From the NCBI GenBank assembly GCA_022605425.2, contig CM061247.1, positions 1,413,501 to 1,477,500 of the forward strand: 64,000 bases of DNA. The letters run 5' to 3'. The notes under the pieces are model-generated. The model made no database searches, was not told the DNA's origin, and was given only the letters and a program-made list of their open reading frames with translations. This stretch comes from Hamiltosporidium tvaerminnensis (lineage: Eukaryota; Microsporidia; Dubosqiidae). A program made the position numbers and the translations under genes. Below are positions 22,330 through 33,645 of the stretch, piece after piece; within the stretch, counting starts at the first letter, position 1; each line of letters begins with the position of its first letter.

Positions 22330-23038
22330 AATATCAGATTTTTAAAACAGTGGCATAATTTATTTTTTCTTTTATGATGTTAACGAAGTTCTAGGTTTTA
22401 AATCAAACTAACCTCAAAGACTGTATCAATATTTCCCACGATACCTACTTCTCAAGGCTTTCATCTACCGGGTGTCTAGAACCTAATTAATAGGCGAGGC
22501 AGTTGCCCGGAGTTCGTTAATGTCCGTTGCATGGAGTGTGATCGAAGGCCGAAGCCCACTGGGCTTCCCTAAGACTATGCAGCATTTCCACTTACTCTAC
22601 ACATTCTGAATCCGATAAACTTCTAGCAAATATATATTTCTGAGAGTTACATGGGGTCCACCTAGACAGTGCAATGTCATACATCAGGTATAACCTGCTA
22701 CTTAGCTCTCCCGGTTTTTAATGGTCTTAATTTTTATATCTCCCAGGCGCTAAGTCTTCTAACCCGAGTGAGCAAGGCTAGGTTTGCATGCTTTTACATG
22801 GCAATTACCTACATGTTCAGCTGCGGTCTGCAATCTGGTTACATAAAAAACTACAAATAAATTTGTAGAAAAAGTTTCTCCATTTCGTAGACCTTTCCTC
22901 CTCATAACAACTCCTATGGAACAACCGAAGATGTAGTGTGGTTTTATTCCCACCAAAAATCCAAACAATAACCTCACACCAGTTTCACACACTCATTGCC
23001 AAGCAGAAAGTTTTTTATGTGGTTATCCTCCCTCCACC
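22330..23038 (-). mobile_element. 0.7-kb retroposon, copy B
   Basis: Starts on the minus strand at GGTGGAGGGAGGATAACC and ends ...GCCACTGTTTTAAAAATC. It carries a 77-codon ORF (22759-22992 minus, MCETGVRLLFGFL...) nearly identical to the one in copy D. A stable hairpin with a TTCG loop (GGGC-TTCG-GCC on the minus strand) is kept near 22553. Confidence 0.9.
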
Positions 23039-24981
23039 TATTTTCTTAATTAATTGTAAAATAAATTATTATTAAAATATTATTTCGAACTTTTCGACAT
23101 TTAATTTAAATAATAAAACATTATTCTACCTAATAAATGCAGAATTGCTTCTATAAGTGCTTTTGTGTATAAAATCCGTTAAAAACATTCAAATTATACA
23201 ATGATAAAAACCATTAAGAGTTATAAAAAAATTTAGACTAATAGATCCACTATGTTTAGCTTTATATAAAATTAATTAATATTACAGTCATCTGTGTTCA
23301 AATTGCTTTACAAGATACTCTTTAAATCATTTAAACGGAACAAAAATACAAGTTATAAGATATAGTGTTGTTTGCTTAAAAGTTTAATATAGGAATAACT
23401 CAAAATTTGAAATATGGAATGGTATTGTAAACACATATAATAAGTGTTCTTATAAGAGCTAAAAATACCAGTAAGGTTATGAGCATATAATTGTAAGCGC
23501 CGTAAAAAATTGGAATCATTTCTCAAATCGAACGAAATTTACTGCGATACAAAATGTAGATGAAGATTTAGAAAAAAAGTCACACTGTCTTGTATATCAA
23601 GCCAATGCAAAGTATAAGCCCATTCCCATAATAATATTTCGCCAATCAGTAAAAAATTGTAGAGCAAGAAAATATCAAAATTTTGAATTTTGACCTGCGG
23701 ATAATTTGCTAAATTATTAGCATTGGTTCGAAATCTAGAAAAAGAGCAAATTTAGACTAAAGAATTAGTAAAGCAGGGAAAAGAAGTAGAATATGCTAAC
23801 AATATATAATAGGATGCATAGTATGGATAAATTTTATTATATTAAAACGTATTGTTTTGAAACCGTTATAGAAAATATAATTTACTGCAAATTGCATATA
23901 GAAGAGATATAATTTTTAAATTTTATAGAAACAAAAAAATTAGCCTAGAGTGTGCAAAGGAAGTAAAATAACAATTATAAAATCAAAAAGGCTTTATAAT
24001 GTATAATTATAATTTGCTGCTATATACTGTTTAATAAAAATATAAATGAGAACGTGTGGATATCAAAAATCACGGGTTCCGTAAAACCATATGATGATTT
24101 TTGCTTTTCGAGATATTTAATAAGTTTCATAGAGGATACTTCGTTTAACATATTTTTAGAAAACTGATGTAATGAAAGGCATATCTTTCAATTATTTGTT
24201 TCATGTATATTTAAATCGATAAAACTAATTCATAATTTTTTTAAATAATCAAAAATTCTATAAAATCGCAACAAACTATAATCAAATATTTTTAACGACT
24301 AAAAATTTGCGAATATTTTCATCTAATGCGCAAAACCGCTATCAATAAATTATTGTTCATAAGATATAATTATGGGTTGAGAGTGGTTGACCAAATAAAA
24401 ATTTCTGTTTGGTAACGAATGTGTACAATTCGTATTAGAATCATGGCTGCTGTTGTGGTGAGATAATGTCCACACACAATCTTTAAGTCAATCCCTTATA
24501 ATCGCGAGTTACAACTGATTAGAAGAAACAAATGGATGTTTTTTATTTATTCACCTTCGACACTACGAGTTAAAATAGGAATAGAATAAGAAGTAGATAA
24601 TTAATTCTTCTAAAATATCAAAATTTTCTATTCTATTTAAATCATTTATGTATAAAATGCATGATACATAGAAGTGTAAATTAAATTTTGAGTCACAAAT
24701 CCTGCTTGATTTTGCTAGATATTCAGAATTAAAACTTCACTTTCTAAGTCTAATTTTACAGATGATCTGATTCAAACAGAAAAAGCGATGTCTTCTGCAA
24801 CTTATAAAACAGTACTGAAAAATCCAATATATTGATATTTTTAATAGAATATTATGAATTCAGTACATCTAAAATAAGGTCACAAATGCAAAAATTCAAG
24901 TAGAAAACTTCTAGATTCTCTAATTTAAATATTTCATTCAACCCAGTTAGACAAATCATAAAATTTTTCAAATATACCAAT
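23039..24981. other. Gene-poor AT-rich stretch
   Basis: No ORF of note and no recognisable RNA gene. Near 24380-24440 there may be a decayed fragment of the 0.7-kb retroposon (GGTTGACCAAATAAAAATTT then TTGGTAACGAATGTGT), which is weak. Confidence 0.45.
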
Positions 24982-24989
24982 ATTTAAAG

Positions 24990-25206
24990 CCGCGGTTCAA
25001 AACCGGGGGTGCGGGAACGTATTCTTGAGTGTTACAGAAGCCCAGTCAAAACTTCAAGCCCAAAATTAAATTCTGATTATAGTTGTTTTGTAACAAAATA
25101 GAACAACAAATTTGCAAAAAATCGAAACACTTTTTCATTGGGAGTTACTTAGACCAATTTTCAGATTTAAAGAAATGCGGCTCACTTAAAAGGCTAAAAA
25201 CCACTG
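24990..25206. mobile_element. hAT-like miniature inverted-repeat element, 217 bp
   Basis: The left end CCGCGGTTCAAAACC and the reverse complement of the right end CAGTGGTTTTTAGCC are imperfect inverted repeats of the hAT type (family consensus near CAGNGGTTCTCAACC). The flanks ATTTAAAG (24982-24989) and CTTTAAAG (25207-25214) agree at 7 of 8 positions, as expected for the 8-bp hAT duplication. The inside is noncoding. The GC-rich left end (GGGGGTGCGGGAACG) stands out from local sequence. Confidence 0.7.
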
Positions 25207-25674
25207 CTTTAAAGTATTAGAGCCGGAATAAGCGTTTTCTTAATGTAAAATCTTAATTACTGGCTTTCTAAATTAAAAATTTTAAAAAAATGTGTTTTTT
25301 ACATAAAGAAAAATCTACATTTGCTCAAATATTTTATTTATTCAATAGTCTTTAATAAAAAAAAGATTCTAACTTTTCTTCTGTATCATATTCTGTAATT
25401 ATCGTTTTATGTATATATTTTCGAATATTTTCCAGAACCACAATTATTTTTTGAATATCAAACCTCAAAATGATATATATGTTAGGTTGTACACACTTAA
25501 ATACATTATTCACTTCAATTCTTTTTGAACCTTTTTTAATTTAAGAAATGTATATAAGACGAAAAACAGCAAAAACAAATAAAAAATATTAAGAAGTTAA
25601 AATGAAATTTAAAAATCGGAAGCTGCTACTTCTAAATATACACATAGTAATGCTAAGATTTTGATTTTAACCAT

Positions 25675-26850
25675 TCATATTCTTTTAAAGATGTGATAAG
25701 TCCTCATGATCATAGTCTCAATATGATTTTTGCAAATGTTCTTCTGCTTTTTGTCGTATTTTGATAGAAAGCTATCCCTGGTAAATTGCAACATAATTCC
25801 AAGCTTTTCTTCATAAATACCAGTCATTTTGCTTTTGTTCATCTTTTGATTGCTATCGAAATTCATCTTTGTTTTATAACATCACTTTGCTTGAAATATA
25901 AAAGAAAGAACTGTAATACCGCGCTCTTTTTCATATAAGCTACATACTTGTCTCAATATTTAAATAAGGCAGTTGAATGAATATCAATTTTATGATATTT
26001 TATGCTTAAACATCTTTTGATCTTCCTCAAATGTCATTTTGATGTTTTGATTTGTTGTTTCCTGATATTATACTATTTTGAAATTGAAGACTATTCTGCA
26101 TAGATTGCATATTCTTATTATTTATCAGCGTTTTTGCGTATGCGAAGTTACAATGCGTATATAAGGGTTTAAGAATTGCATCATATTTGGTCCTATTCTA
26201 ACCAAAATCACATGTCTATTGCTAAGCATTCTATCATTTTCCGGAAGATGATTTAATTTTATACCAAGGTTTCATAATATTGTCTAATATCACCACTAAA
26301 CCTGTTTGTAATTTCGTAGATTTTTCACTCTTGCGCTAATAGAACAAGTGTTTTATACGGTATATTTTTCCTAATTGATTCGTTTACAAACTCTTTTCTA
26401 TTATCTGTTTCTAGGCGACAAAACCCATCGTTATGAAAATATGTTTTTCAGGCTCATTTGCAACATAAACTGCTGACATTGTTTGTAATGGTAATATAAT
26501 AAAAACTTTGAGTGCATATCAAGAATGGGTAAGATCGATCTGAATCCGTCATTATTTGTTTAGTATTTTCACATATAAAAAAATATTTTAACAACCCTTT
26601 CGCATGAATAATACAAGATATAGTCCGTATTTGTTGTTTCAATCACGAGACCGGCTATGTAATCTAAATTAGCATGTTATAAGCAATTTTCTTTTCATTC
26701 TCGCTCAAACCAGCAGTGTTTCTGATAATTTATTGATACATCGTTTTTGTGTCAATAGGATAAAGAAGGTTTTATTTCTAACGATTGTCTTGTGCGATCA
26801 TATTTTTATCCTCCAAATTGTTTTTACAATGTTGTCAACATCTTTCGTTT
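25675..26850 (-). pseudogene. Decayed integrase-like coding remnant
   Basis: Minus-strand fragments include LSENEKKIAYNML (about 26700), a 62-residue open piece at 26454-26642 (RTISCIIHAKGLLKYFF...), LETDNRKEFVNESIRKN (about 26350-26410), which resembles the D-N-x-x-E-F second catalytic segment of retroviral-type integrases, and a 63-residue open piece at 25675-25866. Many stops and frame changes separate them. The source could be an LTR element or another integrase-type transposon. The call rests on one motif plus general layout. Confidence 0.35.
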
Positions 26851-27299
26851 AAACCCTATTATTTTCGATGTATATATATCGGCTAATAATTTCAAAACCC
26901 ATCTTGTCTAATTGCAATTTTTATTGGAAGGTAGATGTCTCGAAATGTTTCAGTATTTTATACGTTTAATTTACTATCTTTCACAATAAATTTCATTTCG
27001 ATTAAATTTTCAACCCGTATAATACTTAAATAAATTTTTCTTCCAAAACATGCATACAAACAAAAACTGGAATCCCAGTTATATGAAAGTTTAGCTGAAT
27101 AAATATTTGATTTCTAAATCTTTTTTATTAAATTTTATTTAATTTGGTTATTAAATGAGGTAGAAATTTTTTAAGATCAAAATCCAAAGACAATTTTTTT
27201 TAACTAAGCTTAAAAAATATTATTTTTACACCTAAGTTCAAATTAAACTCTCACATATTTTTGTTTTAGTTTTTGTTTCTGAAACAATAAGTTTTTTCA

Positions 27300-28231
27300 G
27301 TCTCTGGTTATTTTCTAGGATTGCTTTGGGAGATGGAGAACTCTGTAATTTTACATACTAAGTTTTTTTCCACTTCTGATCTAAAATTAAGTTTAGATGT
27401 TGCTTCGCTATAGCATATCTATGCAGCCCGTATGATGTCGCTATATATCCATTGCCCAGGAACACGGGATTCTCCAGATCTACTGACAGTTCAATTAATA
27501 TGATCCGTGTTTTACTATTATTCAAGCTGTTTGATCTTTCTTCTACTTCACACCACCACTTTCTAATAAATTTCGCAAGATTTTTTGAAGCTATTCAAAA
27601 ATTCACTTCTCGGCTTAAGTACTCAAAGATATCGCATTGAAAGATGGTCCAGTAAAGGTATGGAGCGATTTCACGTCGTTCTCTATCCTCTTCTGAATTT
27701 ACCTTCTTTCTGCCTCATTTTTTGCTAGCCTTTTTAAAACATCGAGAGTTACGGCGATGCCTAATTTCTCATTATAGTACCTGCGAAACTCTGTACATCC
27801 AAATTATAGTATTCTTTTAAACTTTATCTATATTGCAAAAAAACAATTTGAAGTCATTACTTAGGGTCGGCTGTCACTGAATCGAGTATTTTCCGCAGTG
27901 CCATTAGCCCGTTATGTTCAGGAATAGCTAGATGCCAAAGTTCGTCATGACGTACAATGGCTCGCACGCAGAACTTCAACCACACAGGGAATTCGTGTAT
28001 TAGACGAGGGTAGGGTATCACGCTCGGTATTTTGCATGTTGGTGCATGTTTGATCTGGTGGTAGATGTGTTTTTTTGTGTAGGAGTAGGAAAGTGGAGAA
28101 TTCGTAGTTAGGTGTTGCTTACATTTTTGCGCCATGATTTCACTATTATTCCCCTTATAGGCGTCGTTTGTAGCCTTTATTTTATCATTTTTACATTTTC
28201 GCTGCCAACATTTTTCCCTATACCCATACAA
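27300..28231 (-). pseudogene. Decayed ORF of unknown origin, relatively GC-rich
   Basis: The best piece is a 124-codon ORF (27857-28231, minus) containing PRLIHEFPVWLKFCVRAIV and LAIPEHNGL. It stops with TAA, but further minus-strand sequence still reads like protein after frame changes (FRRYYNEKLGIAVTLDVLKR at about 27730-27790, then EEDRERREIAPYLYW). Composition is richer in G+C than flanking spacer and base use differs from SEC8. I take it as a remnant of a mobile element or transferred gene; I do not recognise the family. Confidence 0.4.
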
Positions 28232-28266
28232 GAAATTATAAATATAAATATATTTTTAATAATTCA

Positions 28267-28275
28267 AACCCTTTA
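28267..28275 (+). promoter_or_regulatory. CCC-type motif before SEC8
   Basis: AACCCTTTA abuts the ATG at 28276. Confidence 0.55.
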
Positions 28276-30561
28276 ATGGATGATATACCATCTCTAATTA
28301 GAGAATTAAGAGTAGATTGGGAAAAAACATTAGATGAAGATTTTAATCCTTTACCATGTGCATTAGCACTTTCAGATTCCGATTCTCAAAAAAGTGCTAC
28401 GTTTAAAGATATGTATCACAAGTTGGATGAAACGATGACAAATATAATCGAAAAGAATTATCAGGGTTTTAGCGATTTTGTTTTATTATATGGACATGCA
28501 TTTAAATTAAATCAGGAATGTTATAATACATTACAAATGATAATAAAAGATTGTCAAATTATTAAAAACACATATTCGGAGGATTTTTCTCATTTATCCA
28601 AAGAAAAACGAGAATTATTAGATCAGAAGAAAATTTTAGAGATTTATAAGGCATTGGATACTGTAAAAAATATATCGAATTTTCTCAATGAAAAAATCGA
28701 AAGAGAAAGATTTCAAGAAGCATCTACTGATTTTTTAAATATTTATGATCTTACAAATGAATATGATTTAAAAAGTTTAAAATGTTATAAAAATTTATCT
28801 GATGATATAATTTCACTTAAAACTTCACTATTAAATAATATTTTTAAAAAAATTAAAAAAACAATTTTTAGTGGTGAAGAAGTAATTGAAAATAAGGCAT
28901 TGTTGCAAAAAGAGGATTTAGAAGATGAATATATTGATACATTGGGATGTTTAATAAGGCTTGGAGAATTGAAGGAATTGGATATTTATTTTTATAAAAA
29001 TTTCTCAAATTTCTTTTTTGAAGATATGCAAAAAATAATTTATAGTTGCATGGAATCCGATGATAAAGTGACGTGTCTTGTAAAAAAATCGGTTTTGTAC
29101 ATTCTAAATATTTTAAAAACATTTGAAGTTCTAATTTCTCTTATTAAAAATATTGATAAAACCAATATTAATTTAATACAGAATCAAGAAAATTATTTTG
29201 AAGTAGAAATTGATGATGAATATCATTTTTTTGGAAAAAATGGAACTATAAAATTAGAAGATATATTAATCATAGAAACTAAAAAGTTTTTAGAATTTTA
29301 TAGTAAAATTAAAGATTATGATCAACCAGAATCTATTTTTTCATTAGATAATGTTCTTGACACAGTAGATTATTCATCAATATTTCTAAAAAAATATGCA
29401 GTTTCTAAAAGAATGGAGAATAATTCCAAACACGATTTTAAAATTTCTTATAACAAATATTTTTCCATTTTTAAGCCAACACCAGAAGTACTATTTCTAT
29501 TTTATGAAAATATAGGAGTAGAATTTCCTAAATTAAAAGAAAATATTAGAATTTATATTACAGAAAAATATATTAAAATTAAAGATAAGGAATTATCAAG
29601 TAAAATAAATGATATAATTTTATCCGAACACGCATTTTATTGTGATTTCAAAAATCAAAAATTAATATTTTTTGAGAAACTTGTAGAAATTGTAAAAAAA
29701 TGGTGCAACGAAATGAAAAGAATTGGATTTTTTGATAATTGGAATGTAATCAATCAAATATTTGTTTCAGTTTTGAAAAAATATAAAGAATGTTTCCTTA
29801 AAATATTTAAATGTAATTTAATAATAAAAAGTATTTTTAAATTTGACTCAAATGGTAATATTGATGAAAATATTATTTTAGAAAGAAATATTAGAAATGA
29901 AATAAATGAGAAAGAAGAAGGTATTGATAAATTAACAAGATTTTTAATGATTAAATCAATATATAAAGAAGATTTAATATTTAAAAAAAATGAATATTTA
30001 AAAATTTTAATTACAATTGATACATTTAATAAATTATATGATTTATACAAAGAAACTATAAAAGGATTTGAAAAAAATCAAGTTATTCCTGAATTAGAAG
30101 CTTTATCTCATGAATTTGAAGCTACAGTAAAAATATTTATACTTGCACTTAATTTTGAATTAATTGTAGAATCGATGTATTTTTATATAATTTTTTTTAG
30201 AGAATGTACGTATGATGATTCATGTAATGAAACTTTACAAAAAATATTTGATATTTTTAAAGAAATTAAAAATGCGTTTAAAATTGTTCAAATAAATTTG
30301 GATATTTTGTGGTGTTTAAATCCTATTTTAGAAATATTTTCTAAATATTCTATTAGATACGTTAGATATCTCAATGTAAACAATTTGGAAGATTTAAATG
30401 TTTATATTGAAAAGATTGAACTGATAGAGGAAATATTTTATGGACTTGGAAGTACTACAGGAATGACAGAATGGTTAAATATTTTAAAGTCTACACAAAA
30501 TAACAAATCTACAAATGAAGAAGAAAAAATACTCATTGATAAAATCAGTAGACATTGTTAA
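28276..30561 (+). CDS. SEC8: Exocyst subunit SEC8 (EXOC4)
   Basis: A 761-residue, largely helical protein. The N-terminal 100 residues follow the Sec8 pattern: DEDFNPLPCALALSDSDS (residues 20-37), then a helix FKDMYHKLDETMTNIIEKNYQGF matching the Sec8 coiled-coil entry helix (E...T...I...YQGF), then a run of heptads. The family form is NP-x-x-LAL-x-L-x-D followed by such a helix. The remainder is low-complexity, Asn/Ile/Lys-rich helix typical of divergent exocyst subunits. Sec8 is part of the octameric exocyst that tethers secretory vesicles to the plasma membrane. Yeast Sec8 is 1,065 residues, so the C-terminus is shortened. Start chosen at the first ATG, next to a CCC motif. Specific subunit assignment rests on the N-terminus. 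Confidence 0.75.
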   Translation: MDDIPSLIRELRVDWEKTLDEDFNPLPCALALSDSDSQKSATFKDMYHKLDETMTNIIEKNYQGFSDFVLLYGHAFKLNQECYNTLQMIIKDCQIIKNTYSEDFSHLSKEKRELLDQKKILEIYKALDTVKNISNFLNEKIERERFQEASTDFLNIYDLTNEYDLKSLKCYKNLSDDIISLKTSLLNNIFKKIKKTIFSGEEVIENKALLQKEDLEDEYIDTLGCLIRLGELKELDIYFYKNFSNFFFEDMQKIIYSCMESDDKVTCLVKKSVLYILNILKTFEVLISLIKNIDKTNINLIQNQENYFEVEIDDEYHFFGKNGTIKLEDILIIETKKFLEFYSKIKDYDQPESIFSLDNVLDTVDYSSIFLKKYAVSKRMENNSKHDFKISYNKYFSIFKPTPEVLFLFYENIGVEFPKLKENIRIYITEKYIKIKDKELSSKINDIILSEHAFYCDFKNQKLIFFEKLVEIVKKWCNEMKRIGFFDNWNVINQIFVSVLKKYKECFLKIFKCNLIIKSIFKFDSNGNIDENIILERNIRNEINEKEEGIDKLTRFLMIKSIYKEDLIFKKNEYLKILITIDTFNKLYDLYKETIKGFEKNQVIPELEALSHEFEATVKIFILALNFELIVESMYFYIIFFRECTYDDSCNETLQKIFDIFKEIKNAFKIVQINLDILWCLNPILEIFSKYSIRYVRYLNVNNLEDLNVYIEKIELIEEIFYGLGSTTGMTEWLNILKSTQNNKSTNEEEKILIDKISRHC

Positions 30562-31566
30562 AATACCATAAATATTTGTTTGATAATCGTTAATATTTTT
30601 ATTGAATTCATATTATAAAATTTGTTAATTCATAATTTTTCCTTTAATAGTATTATTCTTCATGGAATAATTTTCCTTTACTACTTTGTCTTCAAATATT
30701 TGTTTAAGATGTAATATTAAAATATTCATATTCCTGTGTAATAATTTTACTAAATGCTTAACAAATATTCCTAATATATTTAATGTATAAATAATGTTAA
30801 TAATTTATTACTTCTAAAATATTTGTACGAATAGTATGAAAATGTATGTGAAATACTCAACCACTGCCTTACTCAAAATTTCGAGTTTAAATTTATATTT
30901 TATAAATAATCTATTAAATTTTATTTTATTAAGAAACAGGTTTTTGTGAATATAAATTATAAATTTGCATTTTGTGGTTCTAAATTTTTAAATCTAAATA
31001 TAAATTTAGAGTTTAATTTCTATAAATTTATAAACTAATATAAACTAATATAATCTTTTATTCTGTTCTTTAAAGAATAAAATTTTATTTAATTTATTTA
31101 ATATTTAATTTATTTAATTAGAAAAGCTTAATCTCTTTATTTATAATTCTTATGTCTATTGTTTAAGTTATATATATATTTAAATACATTTTTACTGATT
31201 AAAAAGCTTCAGACTTGATAGATTTAATGTCTATATAAGTTCCAGACGGTTCGTATTAGTGATATCACATTATCAAATATCATAAAATTATCATAGAAAT
31301 GGTTGTATTTTGAAAAAAAAAGAGATTTTTTACATTTTAAACCGTGAAAAATTTGGAATATAATTTATTTTAATTTTGAGGCTGTTTGTATATAAAAACA
31401 TGCTTTTAAATATTTGTATTATAACATAATTGTATAAATTTAAAGGAATATTATAAAGACATTCAAGTTCTAAAAAAAATTGTAAAACGTAAAAATATTA
31501 AATTTATTTTACAAAAGTATTTCGTGAAAATTATTTTTTTTCCACAAAAATTAAATGATCTATAAA
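30562..31566. other. Very AT-rich intergenic, no feature seen
   Basis: About 1 kb between the convergent 3' ends of SEC8 and PRP17. Homopolymer-rich with no ORF or recognised repeat. Confidence 0.6.
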
Positions 31567-33135
31567 TTAATTCCATAAATGAAGAAAATTATCATCACCA
31601 CCAGTTGCAAATTTAGAAACATCTTCTTCATTCCATGCCATACATCGTATTGCATCTGTATGCATTTGTATATTTCTAACACATTTACCGGTATCCCAAT
31701 CATAAAAATAGGCTTTTCCATTTTTATCCCCAGAAAAAATTCTTTGTCCATTTGGTGAAACACCCAACTCACAATAAATACCATTATCAGGAAATATTTT
31801 GATGGTTTTTTCCAGAATTTCAAATGTATTTAAATCTAAAAATTTTAATGATTCTGATCCTTCTCTAAAAAAAATATTTTTTTTAATTAAATTAATACTT
31901 AAAGAAGAATATCCAATTAAATTTTTATATTCTTTAAAAATTTTAAAATTATTTTCTAAAACTTTTAAAGATTTGTTTTCAAATGAACAAACAAGTGTGT
32001 TATCATTGTTTAAACATATAATTTCTTTAACAAATCCATCATTAAATTTCATTTCGTTTTCAACATTTTTTGTTCTTTTATCATACAATTTGATTGAACC
32101 ATCATAACATCCCACATAAAAATAATCATTAGAAAATCCCGCTAAACCAGTTACATAATCTTTTGTTTCTATTCTTCGTTTACATCTTCCTGTTTCAATA
32201 TCCCATTCCTTGACAAATCCATCATATGAACCAGATATCATTGTTTTACCATCTGTACTTGATAAAATACCGCTTATTCCTTTAGAATGCCCTAAAAATG
32301 TTCGAATTGTTTTTTTCTCTTCAAAAGATTCAATTAAACAAATTTTTCCATCCAAACCACCACTCAGAAGTAAATTTGAATATCTTTTTAAAAAAAGAAC
32401 TTTTCTTACACTTCTTATATGATCAGTTATTGTTAAATCACAAACTTTCGGAATTCTTTCAATCAAATGTTCTAAATATTTGTTGTAGCCAATTGGTCTT
32501 CGTAAATAATTTGCTGATATTTTATTATTATTAATAATATTTCCATAATATTTACTTTTTTCACTTCCAATCACAAAAAACGGATTTTTCATACGTAAAC
32601 ACCAATCAATTTCGTCTTTAATCATTTTTATACGATCAAGTTCTAAATTTTGTATTTCAGTATCAATAAATCGTGCCCATGGTCCTTTAAAATCCATAGA
32701 AGATGGATCACCAAAATCTTCTCTTAAAAGTTTTTTAAATTTATTTTTTTCTGTACAATTCAACATACCAACTTCATTTTTTAAACTATTTCCATCTTGA
32801 CCTCCAATAGTAACCAAATTCACATTTTTATTTGAATTATTTTTTATATTTTCCCCATTTTTTATTATTAAATTTCTATTTTTAGTATCTAAATTATATT
32901 CTTTACCTTTAATAATTGCTTGATTATTCAATAAATTACCTTCAGAATTCAAATCTATTTTTTTATCAGTATTTTTACAACTCGTATTTTCCATATTTTT
33001 AATAAATTTTCTATTTTCATCAAAATATTCATTTTTTTCTTCTTTTAAATTATTAATTTTGGTTTTGAAATTATTCTTTACTTCCGTTAAATTACTAAGA
33101 CTCTTTTCAATATTTTTTTCTTTATTAGAAATCAT
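31567..33135 (-). CDS. PRP17: Splicing factor PRP17/CDC40 (WD40)
   Basis: A 522-residue protein with a C-terminal WD40 propeller (about 235-522) of which DGKICLIES, SGSYDGFVKEWD, YDGSIKLYD, SGDKNGKAYFYDW and GGDDNFLHLWN are blade ends. The diagnostic feature is GPWARFID at 151-158, matching the conserved GPWA-x-[YF]-[IV]-D of Prp17/CDC40 just before its propeller. The C-terminal order of blades (SGDxNGKxxxxDW then HxDxIRCMAW then ATGGDD) also follows Prp17. It acts in the second step of pre-mRNA splicing. Its presence implies that the organism still splices introns. The N-terminal 130 residues are Asn/Lys-rich and poorly conserved. The start region is duplicated (33085-33226): the used ATG at 33135 may be a duplicate of an ATG that sat in a longer frame from 33308. 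Confidence 0.85.
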   Translation of the reverse strand: MISNKEKNIEKSLSNLTEVKNNFKTKINNLKEEKNEYFDENRKFIKNMENTSCKNTDKKIDLNSEGNLLNNQAIIKGKEYNLDTKNRNLIIKNGENIKNNSNKNVNLVTIGGQDGNSLKNEVGMLNCTEKNKFKKLLREDFGDPSSMDFKGPWARFIDTEIQNLELDRIKMIKDEIDWCLRMKNPFFVIGSEKSKYYGNIINNNKISANYLRRPIGYNKYLEHLIERIPKVCDLTITDHIRSVRKVLFLKRYSNLLLSGGLDGKICLIESFEEKKTIRTFLGHSKGISGILSSTDGKTMISGSYDGFVKEWDIETGRCKRRIETKDYVTGLAGFSNDYFYVGCYDGSIKLYDKRTKNVENEMKFNDGFVKEIICLNNDNTLVCSFENKSLKVLENNFKIFKEYKNLIGYSSLSINLIKKNIFFREGSESLKFLDLNTFEILEKTIKIFPDNGIYCELGVSPNGQRIFSGDKNGKAYFYDWDTGKCVRNIQMHTDAIRCMAWNEEDVSKFATGGDDNFLHLWN

Positions 33136-33308
33136 CGATTCGGTTGTATTTTCTTCTCCCTTTAAATTACTAAGACTCTTTTCAATATTTTTTCTTTATT
33201 AGAAATCATCGATTCGGTTGTATTTTCTTCTTCTATATTTTCTATCTTTAGACATAAATTATTTTCATTTTTTTTGTCCTTCATAAAGGGTCTTTCTGTA
33301 TTAAACAT
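33085..33308 (-). repeat. 71/72-bp duplication at the PRP17 start, with frameshifted older N-terminus
   Basis: The block around AGAAGAAAATACAACCGAATCGATGATTTC occurs twice. The proximal copy reads on into PRP17. The distal copy has one A fewer in the AAAAAA run and hits a stop after MISNKEKILKRVLVI. An upstream ATG at 33306-33308 (MFNTERPFMKDKKNEN...) leads in frame into the distal copy. The upstream exon-like piece is therefore cut off from PRP17 by a one-base change. Confidence 0.8.
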
Positions 33309-33364
33309 ATATTACTTGTTATTTCTACGTAAACGATAAAAAAATTTAAGTAAAAAGATAGAAA

Positions 33365-33645
33365 ATATTTTATTTAATAAAATTCTAAGTTAAAATATTT
33401 TTACTATTTTTATATGTTTTCTTTCTACCTCTTTAACCAATACTGTCTCTAGAAATAAAAGTATAAAAATAAAATTCTAAGTTAAAATATTTTTACTATT
33501 TTTATATGTTTTCTTTCTACCTCTTTAACCAATACTGTCTCTAGAAATAAAAGTATAAAAATAAAATTCTAAGTTAAAATATTTTTACTATTTTTATATG
33601 TTTTCTTTCTACCTCTTTAACCACTACTGTCTCTTTTTCCAAATC
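33365..33645 (-). mobile_element. Triplicated 3' end of the non-LTR element
   Basis: Three 92-bp units (33377, 33469, 33561) each match the terminal ORF codons and 3' UTR of the non-LTR element (plus strand: ATAAAATTCTAAGTT ... CTACCTCTTTAACCA-TACTGTCTCT). The last unit extends furthest into the ORF (TTTCCAAATCCGAC). The units are joined by AGAAATAAAAGTATAAAA. Confidence 0.85.

Noticed and set aside
24985-25020. GGTTCAAAACC considered as a tRNA T-arm (B box)
   Set aside because: No cloverleaf can be built around it; the hAT-type inverted ends explain the sequence better.
32298-32534. Plus-strand ORFs across PRP17
   Set aside because: Antisense shadows of the WD40 gene.
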